Below, piece after piece: positions 7,823 through 17,139 of a stretch of 41,861 nt of DNA. The DNA is from Lachnospiraceae bacterium. GTDB taxonomy: Bacteria; Bacillota; Clostridia; Lachnospirales; Lachnospiraceae. Under the pieces are notes generated by a model. The model saw only the letters and a program-made list of their open reading frames with translations, did not search any database and was not told the origin of the DNA. Position numbers and translations under genes: made by a program. Positions within the stretch are counted from its first letter, which is position 1. Each line of letters opens with the position of its first letter. The stretch covers positions 1-41,861 of the forward strand of contig JAGHER010000247.1 of the NCBI GenBank assembly GCA_017889125.1, read 5' to 3'.

Positions 7823-9681
7823 GAAGAAAAGGAATAATGAGGGGAATCGCCCTTCTAACCGGGGCCGCCTTGCTTGGCATGGGCTGTCCTGTGGGAAGCT
7901 ACGGCGCCGAGGACAACCGCCTTCCCATCCGTCAGCAGGCCATAAACGACATCGTGCAGGGCGGCGATCTGGCCACAGGGCGGCCCCAGCATGCAGATGA
8001 CTTAGTGACGGTAAAGGAGACCCAGGCGGCAAAAACTGCCCCGGCGGTGTCCGTCAGCAGCCGTAAACAGGATGATGAGGAGGAGAACTGGGGCTATGGC
8101 CCGGGGGCTTCCTCGGCTCCTTTGAAGGTGGAGGTACGGGATGACAGCACAAGCACCGGCCCGCAGGTTAAGGAGGTAAAGCTTGGCGAGACTTATCATG
8201 AGGAGTATGACATTTATACGGAGTCTATCGATGACCAGTTTTTCATCTATACCAATATTGGAAATAATGGGATCACGGACCAGCAGGTTTATCTGGATAT
8301 CCCGCAGAATGTGTCCTTCACGGCGGAAAAGGACGGAGTGCCCATCAGCTATACGGCCAATGAGCGTCTTGGGGCTACGGGCACGTACATATTCCGGTTT
8401 ACGGCGGTGAAGGATCCGTCAAAGCCCCTGGCGGAGCAGGTGATTTACGAGACTACCTTTAATTTCCGCATCCAGCCAAAGTCTCCGAAAGCGGCAGAGT
8501 CCCAGGGGACGGGAGAGGTGGAGTATTACGGCTCCAGCCACAGCACTACGCCGCCGACGATGACCGGTTCGGCCGGCGTGGGGAATGGAGCGGTTTCAGA
8601 CGGTATGGGGAGCGGGGCGGCTTCTGCTGGCACAGGCAGCGGGGCAGTCTCAGACAGTGCGGGGAACGGTACGGCAGAGGAAAGCGCCGGGATGTTCCCG
8701 CCGGTGTCGGAGGACGCTGACAGTGAGACAGGCGAAAGCGGTTCAGCCGCCGGTGAGGCAGACGGAAATGCTTTGACTGACGGCAGGGAAGCTGGTGACG
8801 GGGCTTTACTGGACGGCGAGACTGGTGACGGTTCACTGCAGGCAGGGTCATCCGATTCAGCTGCGGCAGGCATTTCTGCCGGAGGACAGCAGGTGTCAGA
8901 GGTTTCCTATGATGAAACCACCGGCATGTACCGGACAGTGCTTTCTGATGGAACCAGCTTTTTATCCAGTGTGCCGAACGGCATGCTTTCCAATACCGGC
9001 GTTTATCTGGACTTTTCTGGCCTGGGGCCGAAGGAACAGCAGGTTGAGATTCTTCTGGATGGTGAGCTCTTTGTGCCGGAGGAAGAGGGAATGTTCAGTC
9101 AGGTAGGAAATTATACTGTGCGGATTCCGGATGGACAGGGAATCCATGTGTTTTCCTTCCATCTCCTGGGCCGGGCCCTGTCCGATTTAGATTCCTACAC
9201 CGTTCCGGTGGGCATGAAGGTGACGGCCTTTACCCGTGACGGAGAGGAGCTTCTTGCTTCTATCGGGGGAGAGGGGCAGCGCCTTGATTTTACTGCGGAC
9301 GGCACTTACCTGCTGACCATGGAGAATGCCCAGGGCGTTTCTTACGAAATCGAGCTGACGGTGGATCATGAGCCGCCGAAGTTTTCGGCTGAATTTGACG
9401 GAGAGGCCATTGCCCTTTCCTACGAGTCCCAGGATATCGCCGCAATCGAGGTGATTAACGGCCAGGAGACGAGAAGCTATGAGAGCTTAAGCCGGATTAC
9501 GGGACCGGGCCGGTATGTGATCCGGGTTTACGATTACGCGGGGAATGTATCGGAGGTATCGGCGGAGATTCCCGCAAAGGTCAATATGGCCGGAGTGGTG
9601 GCGGTGGTTCTCGTCATCGGTCTTATTGCCGGGGCGGTTATCTTTATCCGGAGGACGAAAAAGGACTTTAACGTGAAATAG
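7819..9681 (+). CDS. Secreted, membrane-anchored Ig-like surface protein of the T4SS
   Basis: A 620-residue exported protein. It starts with a signal peptide (MRRKGIMRGIALLTGAALLG, cleavage near SYGA-ED). A beta-rich domain covers about 115-230, then a low-complexity Gly/Ser/Ala/Asp linker of about 110 residues (8560-8880), then Ig-like strands ending in YVIRVYDYAGNVSEV. A C-terminal membrane helix (about 591-611) is followed by the basic tail RRTKKDF. There is no LPXTG sorting motif, so it is held by the helix. The 443-residue protein at 17136 has the same end architecture. It lies between the coupling ATPase and the channel genes and probably forms an outer part of the apparatus or an adhesin. 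No specific family recognised. Confidence 0.75.
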   Translation: MRRKGIMRGIALLTGAALLGMGCPVGSYGAEDNRLPIRQQAINDIVQGGDLATGRPQHADDLVTVKETQAAKTAPAVSVSSRKQDDEEENWGYGPGASSAPLKVEVRDDSTSTGPQVKEVKLGETYHEEYDIYTESIDDQFFIYTNIGNNGITDQQVYLDIPQNVSFTAEKDGVPISYTANERLGATGTYIFRFTAVKDPSKPLAEQVIYETTFNFRIQPKSPKAAESQGTGEVEYYGSSHSTTPPTMTGSAGVGNGAVSDGMGSGAASAGTGSGAVSDSAGNGTAEESAGMFPPVSEDADSETGESGSAAGEADGNALTDGREAGDGALLDGETGDGSLQAGSSDSAAAGISAGGQQVSEVSYDETTGMYRTVLSDGTSFLSSVPNGMLSNTGVYLDFSGLGPKEQQVEILLDGELFVPEEEGMFSQVGNYTVRIPDGQGIHVFSFHLLGRALSDLDSYTVPVGMKVTAFTRDGEELLASIGGEGQRLDFTADGTYLLTMENAQGVSYEIELTVDHEPPKFSAEFDGEAIALSYESQDIAAIEVINGQETRSYESLSRITGPGRYVIRVYDYAGNVSEVSAEIPAKVNMAGVVAVVLVIGLIAGAVIFIRRTKKDFNVK

Positions 9682-9701
9682 CCTGGAAAGGAGAAATGGT
9701 T

Positions 9702-10910
9702 ATGCCTTACGTATATCTGGCCTCCTCCTTTACCGACCTTCTGAAGGATATCTTCTACACCATCTTTGAAGAGGTGCTGAGCCCGGTACTGCGGTCTGTG
9801 TTTAATGTGATTCTGGAACTGCTGGGGGATTATATCTGGGGGCTTTTCAGCGACATCCTTCTGGACGGGCTGATTATCCTTCTTAAGCTGGTGGCTTTTC
9901 TGGAAAATATGTTCAGCGTGTTTTCCGGTCTGGCTACCGTGTCCGTATCGGAAGCAGGAGGAGGGAAGAGCCAGACAAGCCTTCTGTCCTTTCTGTTTCA
10001 GATGGACGGGCTCAGCAGGGCCTTTGCCGTCATCTCTTTGATGGCGGCCATCCTTGCCTTTATGTTTTCCATGTATGCCACGGGAAAGGCCATGGCGGAT
10101 CTTCCCTTTGAGGACCGGCAGGCGCCCATTTCCGCGGTGCTGAAAAACGGGCTGAAATCGGCCATTACCTTTTTGATTATCCCGGTGATGAGCTTATTCC
10201 TTCTGGAATTGTCCGGCGCGGTTCTGGACCAGGTGGTGATTACCTTTCAGTCCGCCTATCAGACGGAAAACAGCGGGATGGATGACGTCCTGTTTATCAC
10301 GGCGGCCCAGGAGGCGGCCAAAAAAGATACAGATCTGGAGGACTTTGGACAGGGGCATAAGTACCAGAACCGGGATACGGTGAAAAAGTACTTTAACATT
10401 GAAGATATCGATTATGTGATCGGCTACATCAGCTGCCTGCTGATGCTTCTCATTTTGCTGGGGGCCTGTCTGTCGTTTATTCGGAGGCTTTTTGAATTGC
10501 TGATCCTGTACCTGATTTCGCCGTTTTTTGCCGCGACCATTGCGCTGGACGGCGGGAGCCGGTTCAGGCACTGGAAGGATTTGTTTATCGCCAAATTCTT
10601 TTCCGGGTTCGGCGCCATCTTTGCCATGAAGATTTATCTGATGGCGGCGCCGCTGATTACGGGAGACAGTCTGGTGTTTTCTTCCAATTCTTCCATTGAC
10701 AGCTGCATTAAGATTTTCCTGGTGATTGGCGGAGCCTGGGCGGTGTATAAGGGGCAGAATACTTTTCTGGAGATTCTCAGCCCAGAGGCGGCAGGGGCGG
10801 TAAATCAGTCCACCGCTGCGATGACAGCCATGGCCTTTGGCGGAGCCAGAAGGATGGCGTCCGGCGTGGGCCAGGCGGCAAGAGGAATTCGGAGACGGGG
10901 AGGAAAATAA
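9702..10910 (+). CDS. VirB6/TrbL-like channel membrane protein (first copy)
   Basis: A 402-residue polytopic membrane protein of the TrbL/VirB6 type, the inner-membrane core of the translocation channel. I prefer ATG 9702 over 9696 because AAGGAG (9688-9693) is then 8 nt away rather than 2. About six hydrophobic segments are visible, with landmarks FQMDGLSRAFAVISLMA, YFNIEDIDYVIGY, LYLISPFFAATIALDGGSRF and the Gly-rich end QAARGIRRRGGK. The same landmarks recur in order in the next gene, so the two are tandem paralogues. The gap to the next start is only 3 nt. Confidence 0.85.
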   Translation: MPYVYLASSFTDLLKDIFYTIFEEVLSPVLRSVFNVILELLGDYIWGLFSDILLDGLIILLKLVAFLENMFSVFSGLATVSVSEAGGGKSQTSLLSFLFQMDGLSRAFAVISLMAAILAFMFSMYATGKAMADLPFEDRQAPISAVLKNGLKSAITFLIIPVMSLFLLELSGAVLDQVVITFQSAYQTENSGMDDVLFITAAQEAAKKDTDLEDFGQGHKYQNRDTVKKYFNIEDIDYVIGYISCLLMLLILLGACLSFIRRLFELLILYLISPFFAATIALDGGSRFRHWKDLFIAKFFSGFGAIFAMKIYLMAAPLITGDSLVFSSNSSIDSCIKIFLVIGGAWAVYKGQNTFLEILSPEAAGAVNQSTAAMTAMAFGGARRMASGVGQAARGIRRRGGK

Positions 10911-10913
10911 TCT

Positions 10914-13283
10914 ATGGAATATTGTTATATCGGGATATTTTCCAGCATTTTTAACTGGATACTGGATAAAATCTTATCCCCTGTCTTTAATTTTATTGCC
11001 AAGCTTCTGAGCACAGTATTAAGCTGGGTGTTTAATAATGTTCTGGCGCCTCTTTTAGAGGCGGTGATCTGGCCTTTGATTAAGGAAGCATTGAATCTTT
11101 TGGTGGAGATTCTTGCCGGGCTTTTGTACGGCGTCTATGCCTCACTTTTGGAGATTTTGGATACATTAAATTCAGCTTTTGATTACTTTATCGGCCTGCG
11201 GGATGTGTCCTTTAATAAGCAGAAGATGGGGCTTCTGGAGGCGATGTTTGAAATCGACGGACTGCGGACGGCCTTTCTGGTGATTTCCCTGATGGGCATG
11301 TCAATTGCCCTGATGCTGGCCATCTTCAGCACTATGCGGTCTGTGCTGGATCTGGATTTTGAAAACAAGCGTCCGGTATCCCGGGTGCTTTCGTCTCTGT
11401 TTCGTGCCTTTCTGCAGATGCTTACGGTGGAGGTGGTGGTATACTTCTTAATCCGTCTGGCATCCCTGATTCTGAAAGGGGTAAACAGTGCAGTGGGGCT
11501 GATCGGGGGAGGCTCGGGAAATACCTCTATTGCCCGGATGATCTTTGTGGTTTCCTCCATGAATGCCTGTTCTTCCGATAAGAACCTGAATCTGAATGGC
11601 ACGAAGGCCGCCTCTGTGGGCATCAATGATCCGGTAAGGTCGAAATTTTATTTGTCCAGCGGATTGAGCTATACCGATGCGGATGTGGTGGAGCAGTATT
11701 TTAACCTGGGCAAATTTGATTATGTGATCGGCTTTGCCCTGTGCATATTCCTGCTGGTGGTGATGGCCATGTGTATGGTGATTTTCGTCCAGCGGATCTT
11801 TGACCTGTTAATGCTGTTTTTGGTTTCCCCCTTCTTTGTGGGCATGATTCCGCTGGATGACGGAGAGCGGTTTGGCCGGTGGCGGGAGCTGTTTATCGGA
11901 AAATGCTTCAGCGGTTTCGGCATCGTCATCGGCATGAAGCTGTATCTGATGATCTGTCCGGTGATTATGGGAAGCAGCGTCACCTTTTCAAACAGTACGG
12001 AAATGGATTATCTGACTAAGATGGTCTTTCTCTTGGGCGGAGCCTGGGCTGTGCTGAAATCCGGAAGCCTGGTTACCTCCCTGTTAAGCAGTCAGGCTGG
12101 TTCTTCTGAGGATCAGGTGATTAACTCCGGAAGCATGGTTCTGGGCGGAATGGCCGCCGGAAGCATGGCTATGGTGGGCACAGGAATCGGAAAGGGTCTT
12201 TCCGGAATTGCCTCCGCTTATAAGGGATCGAAACAGAAGTTTGAGGATACCCGGTTTCGGAAGAATACGGGACTTGGTCTGGAAGGAGGTGGAAGCAGCG
12301 GTCTTTCTTCATCAGGGGGCGGGAGCAGCTCCGGTGCCAGCATATCTGGTGGAAGTGCCGGCACATCCGCAGCCGGCCGATTTGGCTCAAGTCTGCCTGG
12401 TGCCGGCAGAAACGGCCTGGGCCTATCGGATGCCAGCAAGAGCGGTTCCGGAACCTTCGATTCTAGCGGCAGCAGCGGCGCGACCGGCCTTAACGGCAGC
12501 AGCAGTGCAACCGGTCTTGGCAGCGGCACCATCACATCTGGTCTTGGCGGCAGCGGTCTTGGCGCTGCGGAAACTGGCGGAAACGCCGCCTCGCCGACAC
12601 CACGCTCTGGACAGTATGTGGGCGGAAAGCTGATTAAGTCCTACCGGAATGCCGACGGCAGCATCAGCCGTGCTTTCAGTCCGGGAAAAGGGAAGCTCTT
12701 TAAGATCGGCCATGACGGAAAGGGTAATACCAATGTGCGGATGCTGGGCTTTGGCCTGCGGGTGAACAGCGAGGGAAAGATTAACAAAATCAGCCTTCCC
12801 TGCGTCAACCTAAAGCGGAATGACCAGGGAAAGATGAATGTTGACCGGGTGCGTCTCCCCTTAAATGCCGCATCCTGGAAGCGGAACGATTCCGGACAGC
12901 TAAAGTTCAGGGATTTCAACCTGATCGGTCTGAAGATGGGCCAGAATAGTAAAGGAAAATCCTACATCAGGCAGTTTAAGCCGATAGGATACCGGGCAGG
13001 ACTTGATGAGGAAGGGAACCGTCAGGCAGAAAGCCTTCTGGGCCTTTTCCAGCGGGAAAAGCAGGCAGACGGCAAGTACCATATTACCAGTCTGGGCTTT
13101 GGCGCCGTACAGAACAGCCGGGTTATGGATGAGGACGGAAAGCTGCGCTTTGCCGGCGTGCGGGTGCTGGGCATGAATTTCTACATCCGCAATGATGTGT
13201 CCGGCGGGCAGCGCAGGGAACCGGAAGCCGGGGACAAAAGTCAGGGGCAGAAATCAGGGACAGAAGTAAGGGAAAAAAGTTAG
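10914..13283 (+). CDS. VirB6/TrbL-like channel protein with long repeat-containing tail (second copy)
   Basis: A 789-residue protein. Residues 1-430 repeat the landmarks of the preceding gene (MFEIDGLRTAFLVISLMG, YFNLGKFDYVIGF, LFLVSPFFVGMIPLDDGERF, GGAWAVLKSG), so this is a second channel subunit. A Gly/Ser-rich linker follows (12280-12600, about 455-560). The last ~200 residues are soluble: about eight imperfect units of ~21 residues, each with a turn of the type (N/D)xxGK between beta-prone strands, for example VNSEGKINKI, RNDQGKMNVD, RNDSGQLKFRDF, QNSKGKSYIRQF. A tail like this is not usual for TrbL proteins. The ribosome site GGGGAGGAA is 8 nt before the ATG. Confidence 0.83.
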   Translation: MEYCYIGIFSSIFNWILDKILSPVFNFIAKLLSTVLSWVFNNVLAPLLEAVIWPLIKEALNLLVEILAGLLYGVYASLLEILDTLNSAFDYFIGLRDVSFNKQKMGLLEAMFEIDGLRTAFLVISLMGMSIALMLAIFSTMRSVLDLDFENKRPVSRVLSSLFRAFLQMLTVEVVVYFLIRLASLILKGVNSAVGLIGGGSGNTSIARMIFVVSSMNACSSDKNLNLNGTKAASVGINDPVRSKFYLSSGLSYTDADVVEQYFNLGKFDYVIGFALCIFLLVVMAMCMVIFVQRIFDLLMLFLVSPFFVGMIPLDDGERFGRWRELFIGKCFSGFGIVIGMKLYLMICPVIMGSSVTFSNSTEMDYLTKMVFLLGGAWAVLKSGSLVTSLLSSQAGSSEDQVINSGSMVLGGMAAGSMAMVGTGIGKGLSGIASAYKGSKQKFEDTRFRKNTGLGLEGGGSSGLSSSGGGSSSGASISGGSAGTSAAGRFGSSLPGAGRNGLGLSDASKSGSGTFDSSGSSGATGLNGSSSATGLGSGTITSGLGGSGLGAAETGGNAASPTPRSGQYVGGKLIKSYRNADGSISRAFSPGKGKLFKIGHDGKGNTNVRMLGFGLRVNSEGKINKISLPCVNLKRNDQGKMNVDRVRLPLNAASWKRNDSGQLKFRDFNLIGLKMGQNSKGKSYIRQFKPIGYRAGLDEEGNRQAESLLGLFQREKQADGKYHITSLGFGAVQNSRVMDEDGKLRFAGVRVLGMNFYIRNDVSGGQRREPEAGDKSQGQKSGTEVREKS

Positions 13284-13295
13284 GAGACGGAGAAC

Positions 13296-16052
13296 ATGAG
13301 GATTATTCCAAAGAAAACCAATGTACAGATGGAATTTTTTAAAGGAATCGGCCTGATCGATATGCTGATTCTGGGCATCGGCGGCACTCTGGCCTTTTCC
13401 CTTCTGCTTTCTGACCTGCCCTTTCATTTTATGCTGTTTATCGTTGTGCTGACCGTGACGGTAGCCATCGTTATCCCCATTGATGATGAAAAGGCCTACG
13501 AAGGTATATTTGCAGGCATGAAGTATATTGCCCGGTACAAGCATTTTGTACGGGGCGGCAAAGCGAAGGCGGATTCTTTGGCTGCCGAAGAAAGGGCGGG
13601 CAGCAGGAGGAAGAGAAAGAGCAGGGAAAAGGTTCTCCAGCCCGTGGAGGCCATCATCCCCTTTACCGGCATTTCCGGGGAGTTTATTGAATATGGCAGC
13701 TCCTACAGCGGCCTGGTCATTGAGATTCCCTCTGTGGAGTTCCGGTTTTACACCGAGGATCGGCAGAACAATCTCATCGATCATATTTTCGGCGCCATCC
13801 TGCGGAGTGTGACCCTGGATGAGACGGCTTCCCTGGTGAAGCTTGACCGGCCCATCATTTATGATGAGGTGATCCGCTCAGAACATAAGAAGCTGGATGA
13901 GCTTAAGGAGTCTTACTTAAACGGGCTTCTTTCCGAGGAGGAGCTGACCCGGCGGGCGGGGATTATCTATGACCGGATCGCCATGATTGAGAAATTCAAC
14001 ACCCAGGAGCGGGTATATGTGCCCTTTCATTACTTGGTATTTTACCACAAGAACCGGGAGTATTTGAAGGAACAGGCGGCAAACGCCATCCAGGCCCTGG
14101 GGGCCAATGACATGGATGCCCGGATCCTTAAGGAGGAGGAGCTGGCGATCTTCCTGAAATACAATTACAACCAGCTGTTTGACGAGCGGGAGGCAAAGAA
14201 GCTTAAGCCGGAGGAGTACATGAGCTGGATTATCCCGGAGGAGATCCGCTTTACCCCAAGGACCATCGTTTACGACGGGCTGATTACCCACACCCTGAAG
14301 ATCACCAAGTACCCCACCATCGTGCCCAATGCCTGGGGAAACCAGCTGTTTAACCTGCCGGGAACCCGGGTGGTGATGAAGCTTAAGCCTATGGACCGGT
14401 ACAAGAGCATAAAGCAGATTGACCGGGCCATCGATGAGCTGCGGGAGCAGGAGAGCCACACGGGAAAGGCCAGCCGTCTGATGGAGCTTGGCACCCACAT
14501 TGAAACGCTGGGTGAGGTGCTCAGACTCCTGCAGGGGGACAATGAGACGCTCTTTCGGGTAAATCTTTACGTGACCATTTATGATTATGACTACAGTGCG
14601 GCCATGGCGGCCTATACCGGGAAAAAGGGCGAGAAGAAGCCGGTGGTGAAGCGGAAGAAGGAGGTAAAGCGCAGCCTTTCCGAATGGGGCTTTCGCTCCA
14701 CGGACATGATGATGAAGCAGTTTGAGGCCTATTCCTCCACGGCGGTCTCGGCCAATGATGCCATGACCAAAAGCGGGCAGTCCATTCACTCCAGCTCTGT
14801 GGCGGCGGCCTTCCCCTACGTCTATAAGTTTTTAAATGATCCCGGCGGGGTGTACCTGGGCAATTCCGGCGGCGTCCCGGCCTTTGTGAATTTTTTCCTG
14901 CGGAACAAGGAGAGGGTCAACAGCAACATGGTTATTATCGGAAAATCCGGTTCCGGAAAGTCTTATGCCACCAAGACCATCCTTACCCATCTGGCGGCGG
15001 AGGACAGCAAGATTTTCATCCTTGACCCGGAAAACGAGTATCTGGAGATGGCAAAAAACTTTGACGGGAAGATCATTGATGTGGGCAGCGCCACCCAGGG
15101 ACGGCTGAATCCCTTCCATATCATCACCAACCTTTCCGATGAGGAGGAGGATGAGGAGCAGACGGCCAACACCAGCTACCACACCCACCTGCAGTTTCTG
15201 GAGGAATTTTACCGGCAGATCCTACCGGGAATTGAGCCGGATGCCCTGGAGTATTTAAACAATATCACCAGCCGGATGTATGAGGAAAAGGGCATCGACA
15301 GCGAGACGGATCTAAGCACCTTAAAGCCGGGAGATTTTCCCACCTTTGATGATCTGTATGAGAAGATCCTCAATGATTTCCAGCTTTCCACCGGAGAGTA
15401 CAGCAAGAAAAATCTGCGGGTGCTGTTAAATTACGTTTCAAAGTTTGCCTCCGGCGGGCGCAATTCCAATCTGTGGAACGGGGAGGCTTCCATTTCCACC
15501 AAGGAAAACTTTATTGTGTTTAATTTCCAGTCCCTTCTGGCCAATAAGAACAATACCATCGCCAATGCACAGATGCTTCTGGTCTTAAAGTGGCTGGACA
15601 ATGAGATCATCAAAAACCGGGATTACAATATCCGTTGCCACGCCAACCGGAAGATTATCGTGGTCATCGACGAGGCCCATGTGTTTATTGACAGCAAGTA
15701 TCCCATTGCACTGGATTTCATGTTCCAGTTAGCCAAGCGGATCCGAAAATATAACGGTATGCAGATTGTTATTACCCAGAATATCAAGGACTTTGTGGGA
15801 ACGGAGGAGCTGGCCAGAAAATCCACGGCCATTATCAATGCCAGCCAGTATTCCTTTATCTTCCCGCTGGCGCCAAACGATATGCATGATCTCTGCCGCC
15901 TGTACGAAAAGGCAGGGGCAATCAATGAAAGTGAACAGAATGACATCATCAATAACGGGCGGGGCCGGGCCTTTGTGATTACCTCGCCCTCGGAGCGGAC
16001 CTGTGTGGACATTATTGCCGGGAAGGATATTGAACGTCTGTTTACGATGTAG
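13296..16052 (+). CDS. VirB4-like (TraE/TrbE) secretion ATPase
   Basis: A 918-residue cytoplasmic ATPase, the conserved motor of type IV secretion systems. Two hydrophobic segments near residues 22-65 (PrgI-like fused region) precede the VirB4 N-terminal domain. Walker A is GKSGSGKS (549-556) and Walker B is VVIDEAHVF (D792, E793). Later landmarks are YNGMQIVITQNIKDF and a C-terminal HDLCRLYEKAG. The fusion of a PrgI-like membrane part to VirB4 would explain the absence of a separate VirB3-type gene. It starts 12 nt after the second channel gene with GGAG upstream. Identity is very sure. Confidence 0.96.
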   Translation: MRIIPKKTNVQMEFFKGIGLIDMLILGIGGTLAFSLLLSDLPFHFMLFIVVLTVTVAIVIPIDDEKAYEGIFAGMKYIARYKHFVRGGKAKADSLAAEERAGSRRKRKSREKVLQPVEAIIPFTGISGEFIEYGSSYSGLVIEIPSVEFRFYTEDRQNNLIDHIFGAILRSVTLDETASLVKLDRPIIYDEVIRSEHKKLDELKESYLNGLLSEEELTRRAGIIYDRIAMIEKFNTQERVYVPFHYLVFYHKNREYLKEQAANAIQALGANDMDARILKEEELAIFLKYNYNQLFDEREAKKLKPEEYMSWIIPEEIRFTPRTIVYDGLITHTLKITKYPTIVPNAWGNQLFNLPGTRVVMKLKPMDRYKSIKQIDRAIDELREQESHTGKASRLMELGTHIETLGEVLRLLQGDNETLFRVNLYVTIYDYDYSAAMAAYTGKKGEKKPVVKRKKEVKRSLSEWGFRSTDMMMKQFEAYSSTAVSANDAMTKSGQSIHSSSVAAAFPYVYKFLNDPGGVYLGNSGGVPAFVNFFLRNKERVNSNMVIIGKSGSGKSYATKTILTHLAAEDSKIFILDPENEYLEMAKNFDGKIIDVGSATQGRLNPFHIITNLSDEEEDEEQTANTSYHTHLQFLEEFYRQILPGIEPDALEYLNNITSRMYEEKGIDSETDLSTLKPGDFPTFDDLYEKILNDFQLSTGEYSKKNLRVLLNYVSKFASGGRNSNLWNGEASISTKENFIVFNFQSLLANKNNTIANAQMLLVLKWLDNEIIKNRDYNIRCHANRKIIVVIDEAHVFIDSKYPIALDFMFQLAKRIRKYNGMQIVITQNIKDFVGTEELARKSTAIINASQYSFIFPLAPNDMHDLCRLYEKAGAINESEQNDIINNGRGRAFVITSPSERTCVDIIAGKDIERLFTM

Positions 16053-16061
16053 GAGGGAAAG

Positions 16062-16835
16062 ATGAAAAAATTAATGATGAGAAGAAACGGGCTTTTTCTC
16101 CTTGGCGCTGTCTGCGGCCTGACCGTATCCGTCTGCAGCCTGGGGCTTTCCGGCTGCGGCGGGGGCGGCAAGGATGCCGTAACCCGGATACAGGAGAATG
16201 GAAGCTTTCGGGTGGCCTTCGGGGACTTAAGCGACATGGCTCTGGCCGATGGGGAGCAGGCCGTGGAGATGGCCCTTGCAGAGACCATCGGGGCAGAGCT
16301 TGGGGTGACAGTGGAATTTCTGCCGGCAGAAAGCAGCCAGGCGGCTTTAGCTCTGGTGGCGGAGGGAAACGCCGATGCAGCCCTGGGGGCGGTGACTGAA
16401 GCTATGGCCGGGGAGGCCGGGCTTTCTGTTTCCATTCCCTATGGGGAGGATAAGCTGTATGTGGTTACCAGACGGGGGGATTATTCTGATTCTCCGGGAG
16501 CATTTTCCGGAAGAAGCATAGGCGTCCTTCCTTCGGTGTCCGCCGCGGCAGAAAGCATCGCCTCCGGCGATGAGACGATCCAGGCTGCCGCCTTCACCGA
16601 TGGCGGGGCAGGAACCAGGGCACTGCTTTCCCAGTCTATTGACGGGCTTGTCTGCAGCTATCCGGAGGGGATTGCCCTTTTAGAGGTCTATGAGGGGCAG
16701 CTGCAGATGCAGAATCTGCAGAATACGGCGCCCCAGGAATATGTGATTGCCGTAAATGCGGGAGAAAACCGCCTGATTTCCGGGATCAATACGATGATCG
16801 GCCGCCAGCTGGACGGGGGCGGCACAGGGAGGTAA
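16062..16835 (+). CDS. Lipoprotein with family 3 solute-binding fold
   Basis: A 257-residue lipoprotein. The signal peptide ends in the lipobox LSGC (C32) followed by GGGG. The rest resembles bacterial extracellular solute-binding proteins of family 3: GSFRVAFGDLSDMALADGEQ, a lobe hinge with EGNADAALGAVTEAMAG, and ISIPYGEDKLYVVTRR-like strands. No ABC permease or ATPase gene is near, so it is not part of an uptake system here. In the middle of a secretion operon it may sense a ligand or act as a structural scaffold. AGGAGGG precedes the ATG. The family call is solid; the role is inference. Confidence 0.8.
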   Translation: MKKLMMRRNGLFLLGAVCGLTVSVCSLGLSGCGGGGKDAVTRIQENGSFRVAFGDLSDMALADGEQAVEMALAETIGAELGVTVEFLPAESSQAALALVAEGNADAALGAVTEAMAGEAGLSVSIPYGEDKLYVVTRRGDYSDSPGAFSGRSIGVLPSVSAAAESIASGDETIQAAAFTDGGAGTRALLSQSIDGLVCSYPEGIALLEVYEGQLQMQNLQNTAPQEYVIAVNAGENRLISGINTMIGRQLDGGGTGR

Positions 16836-16839
16836 GAGC

Positions 16840-17139
16840 ATGGCATATTTTGACAGTGCCAAAAACCGGGTTTTGTGGCAGAGAGAGCTGACAGAGCTGA
16901 GAGCCGAGCGGGAGCGGCGGGAAAAGCAGGGCTATGTCCCGGACCAGAACCGGCCGGGAAAGGCCCAGGAAAAGCACAGCAGCAGGCGTGTGCCCATCAC
17001 CTTTTCCCAGCTTGAGCAGGAGGTGCTGGCCGCTTCCCGGGGAGAAAAGGCCCAGACGGGAAAAGGGGCCGTCCGCAGGCGGGAGAAAAGCAAAAGCCAG
17101 GAGCCCCTTCTTAAACAGGAAAAGGAGATCAGCCGGTGA
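16840..17139 (+). CDS. Small basic hypothetical protein with FSQLEQE motif
   Basis: A 99-residue, highly charged protein with many Arg, Lys, Glu and Gln residues and no membrane segment or signal peptide. The first 40 residues look like a charged helix (QRELTELRAERERREKQG). Residues 51-63 read VPITFSQLEQEVL, which matches the (M/S)(T/S)FA(D/E)LM(K/A)E motif near the C-terminus of the two largest proteins at the operon end. It could be a secretion chaperone or adaptor, or a small substrate. It starts 4 nt after the lipoprotein stop and overlaps the next GTG. No known family recognised. Confidence 0.7.
   Translation: MAYFDSAKNRVLWQRELTELRAERERREKQGYVPDQNRPGKAQEKHSSRRVPITFSQLEQEVLAASRGEKAQTGKGAVRRREKSKSQEPLLKQEKEISR

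Noticed and set aside
8526-8873. Minus-strand frame rich in Pro/Ala opposite the surface protein linker
   Set aside because: It is the complement of a low-complexity Gly/Ser/Ala coding linker; no ribosome site or family match.
12208-12713. Alternative frames and apparent tandem repeats in the TrbL Gly/Ser linker
   Set aside because: The repeats reflect biased linker composition; the main frame continues on both sides with family-specific sequence.
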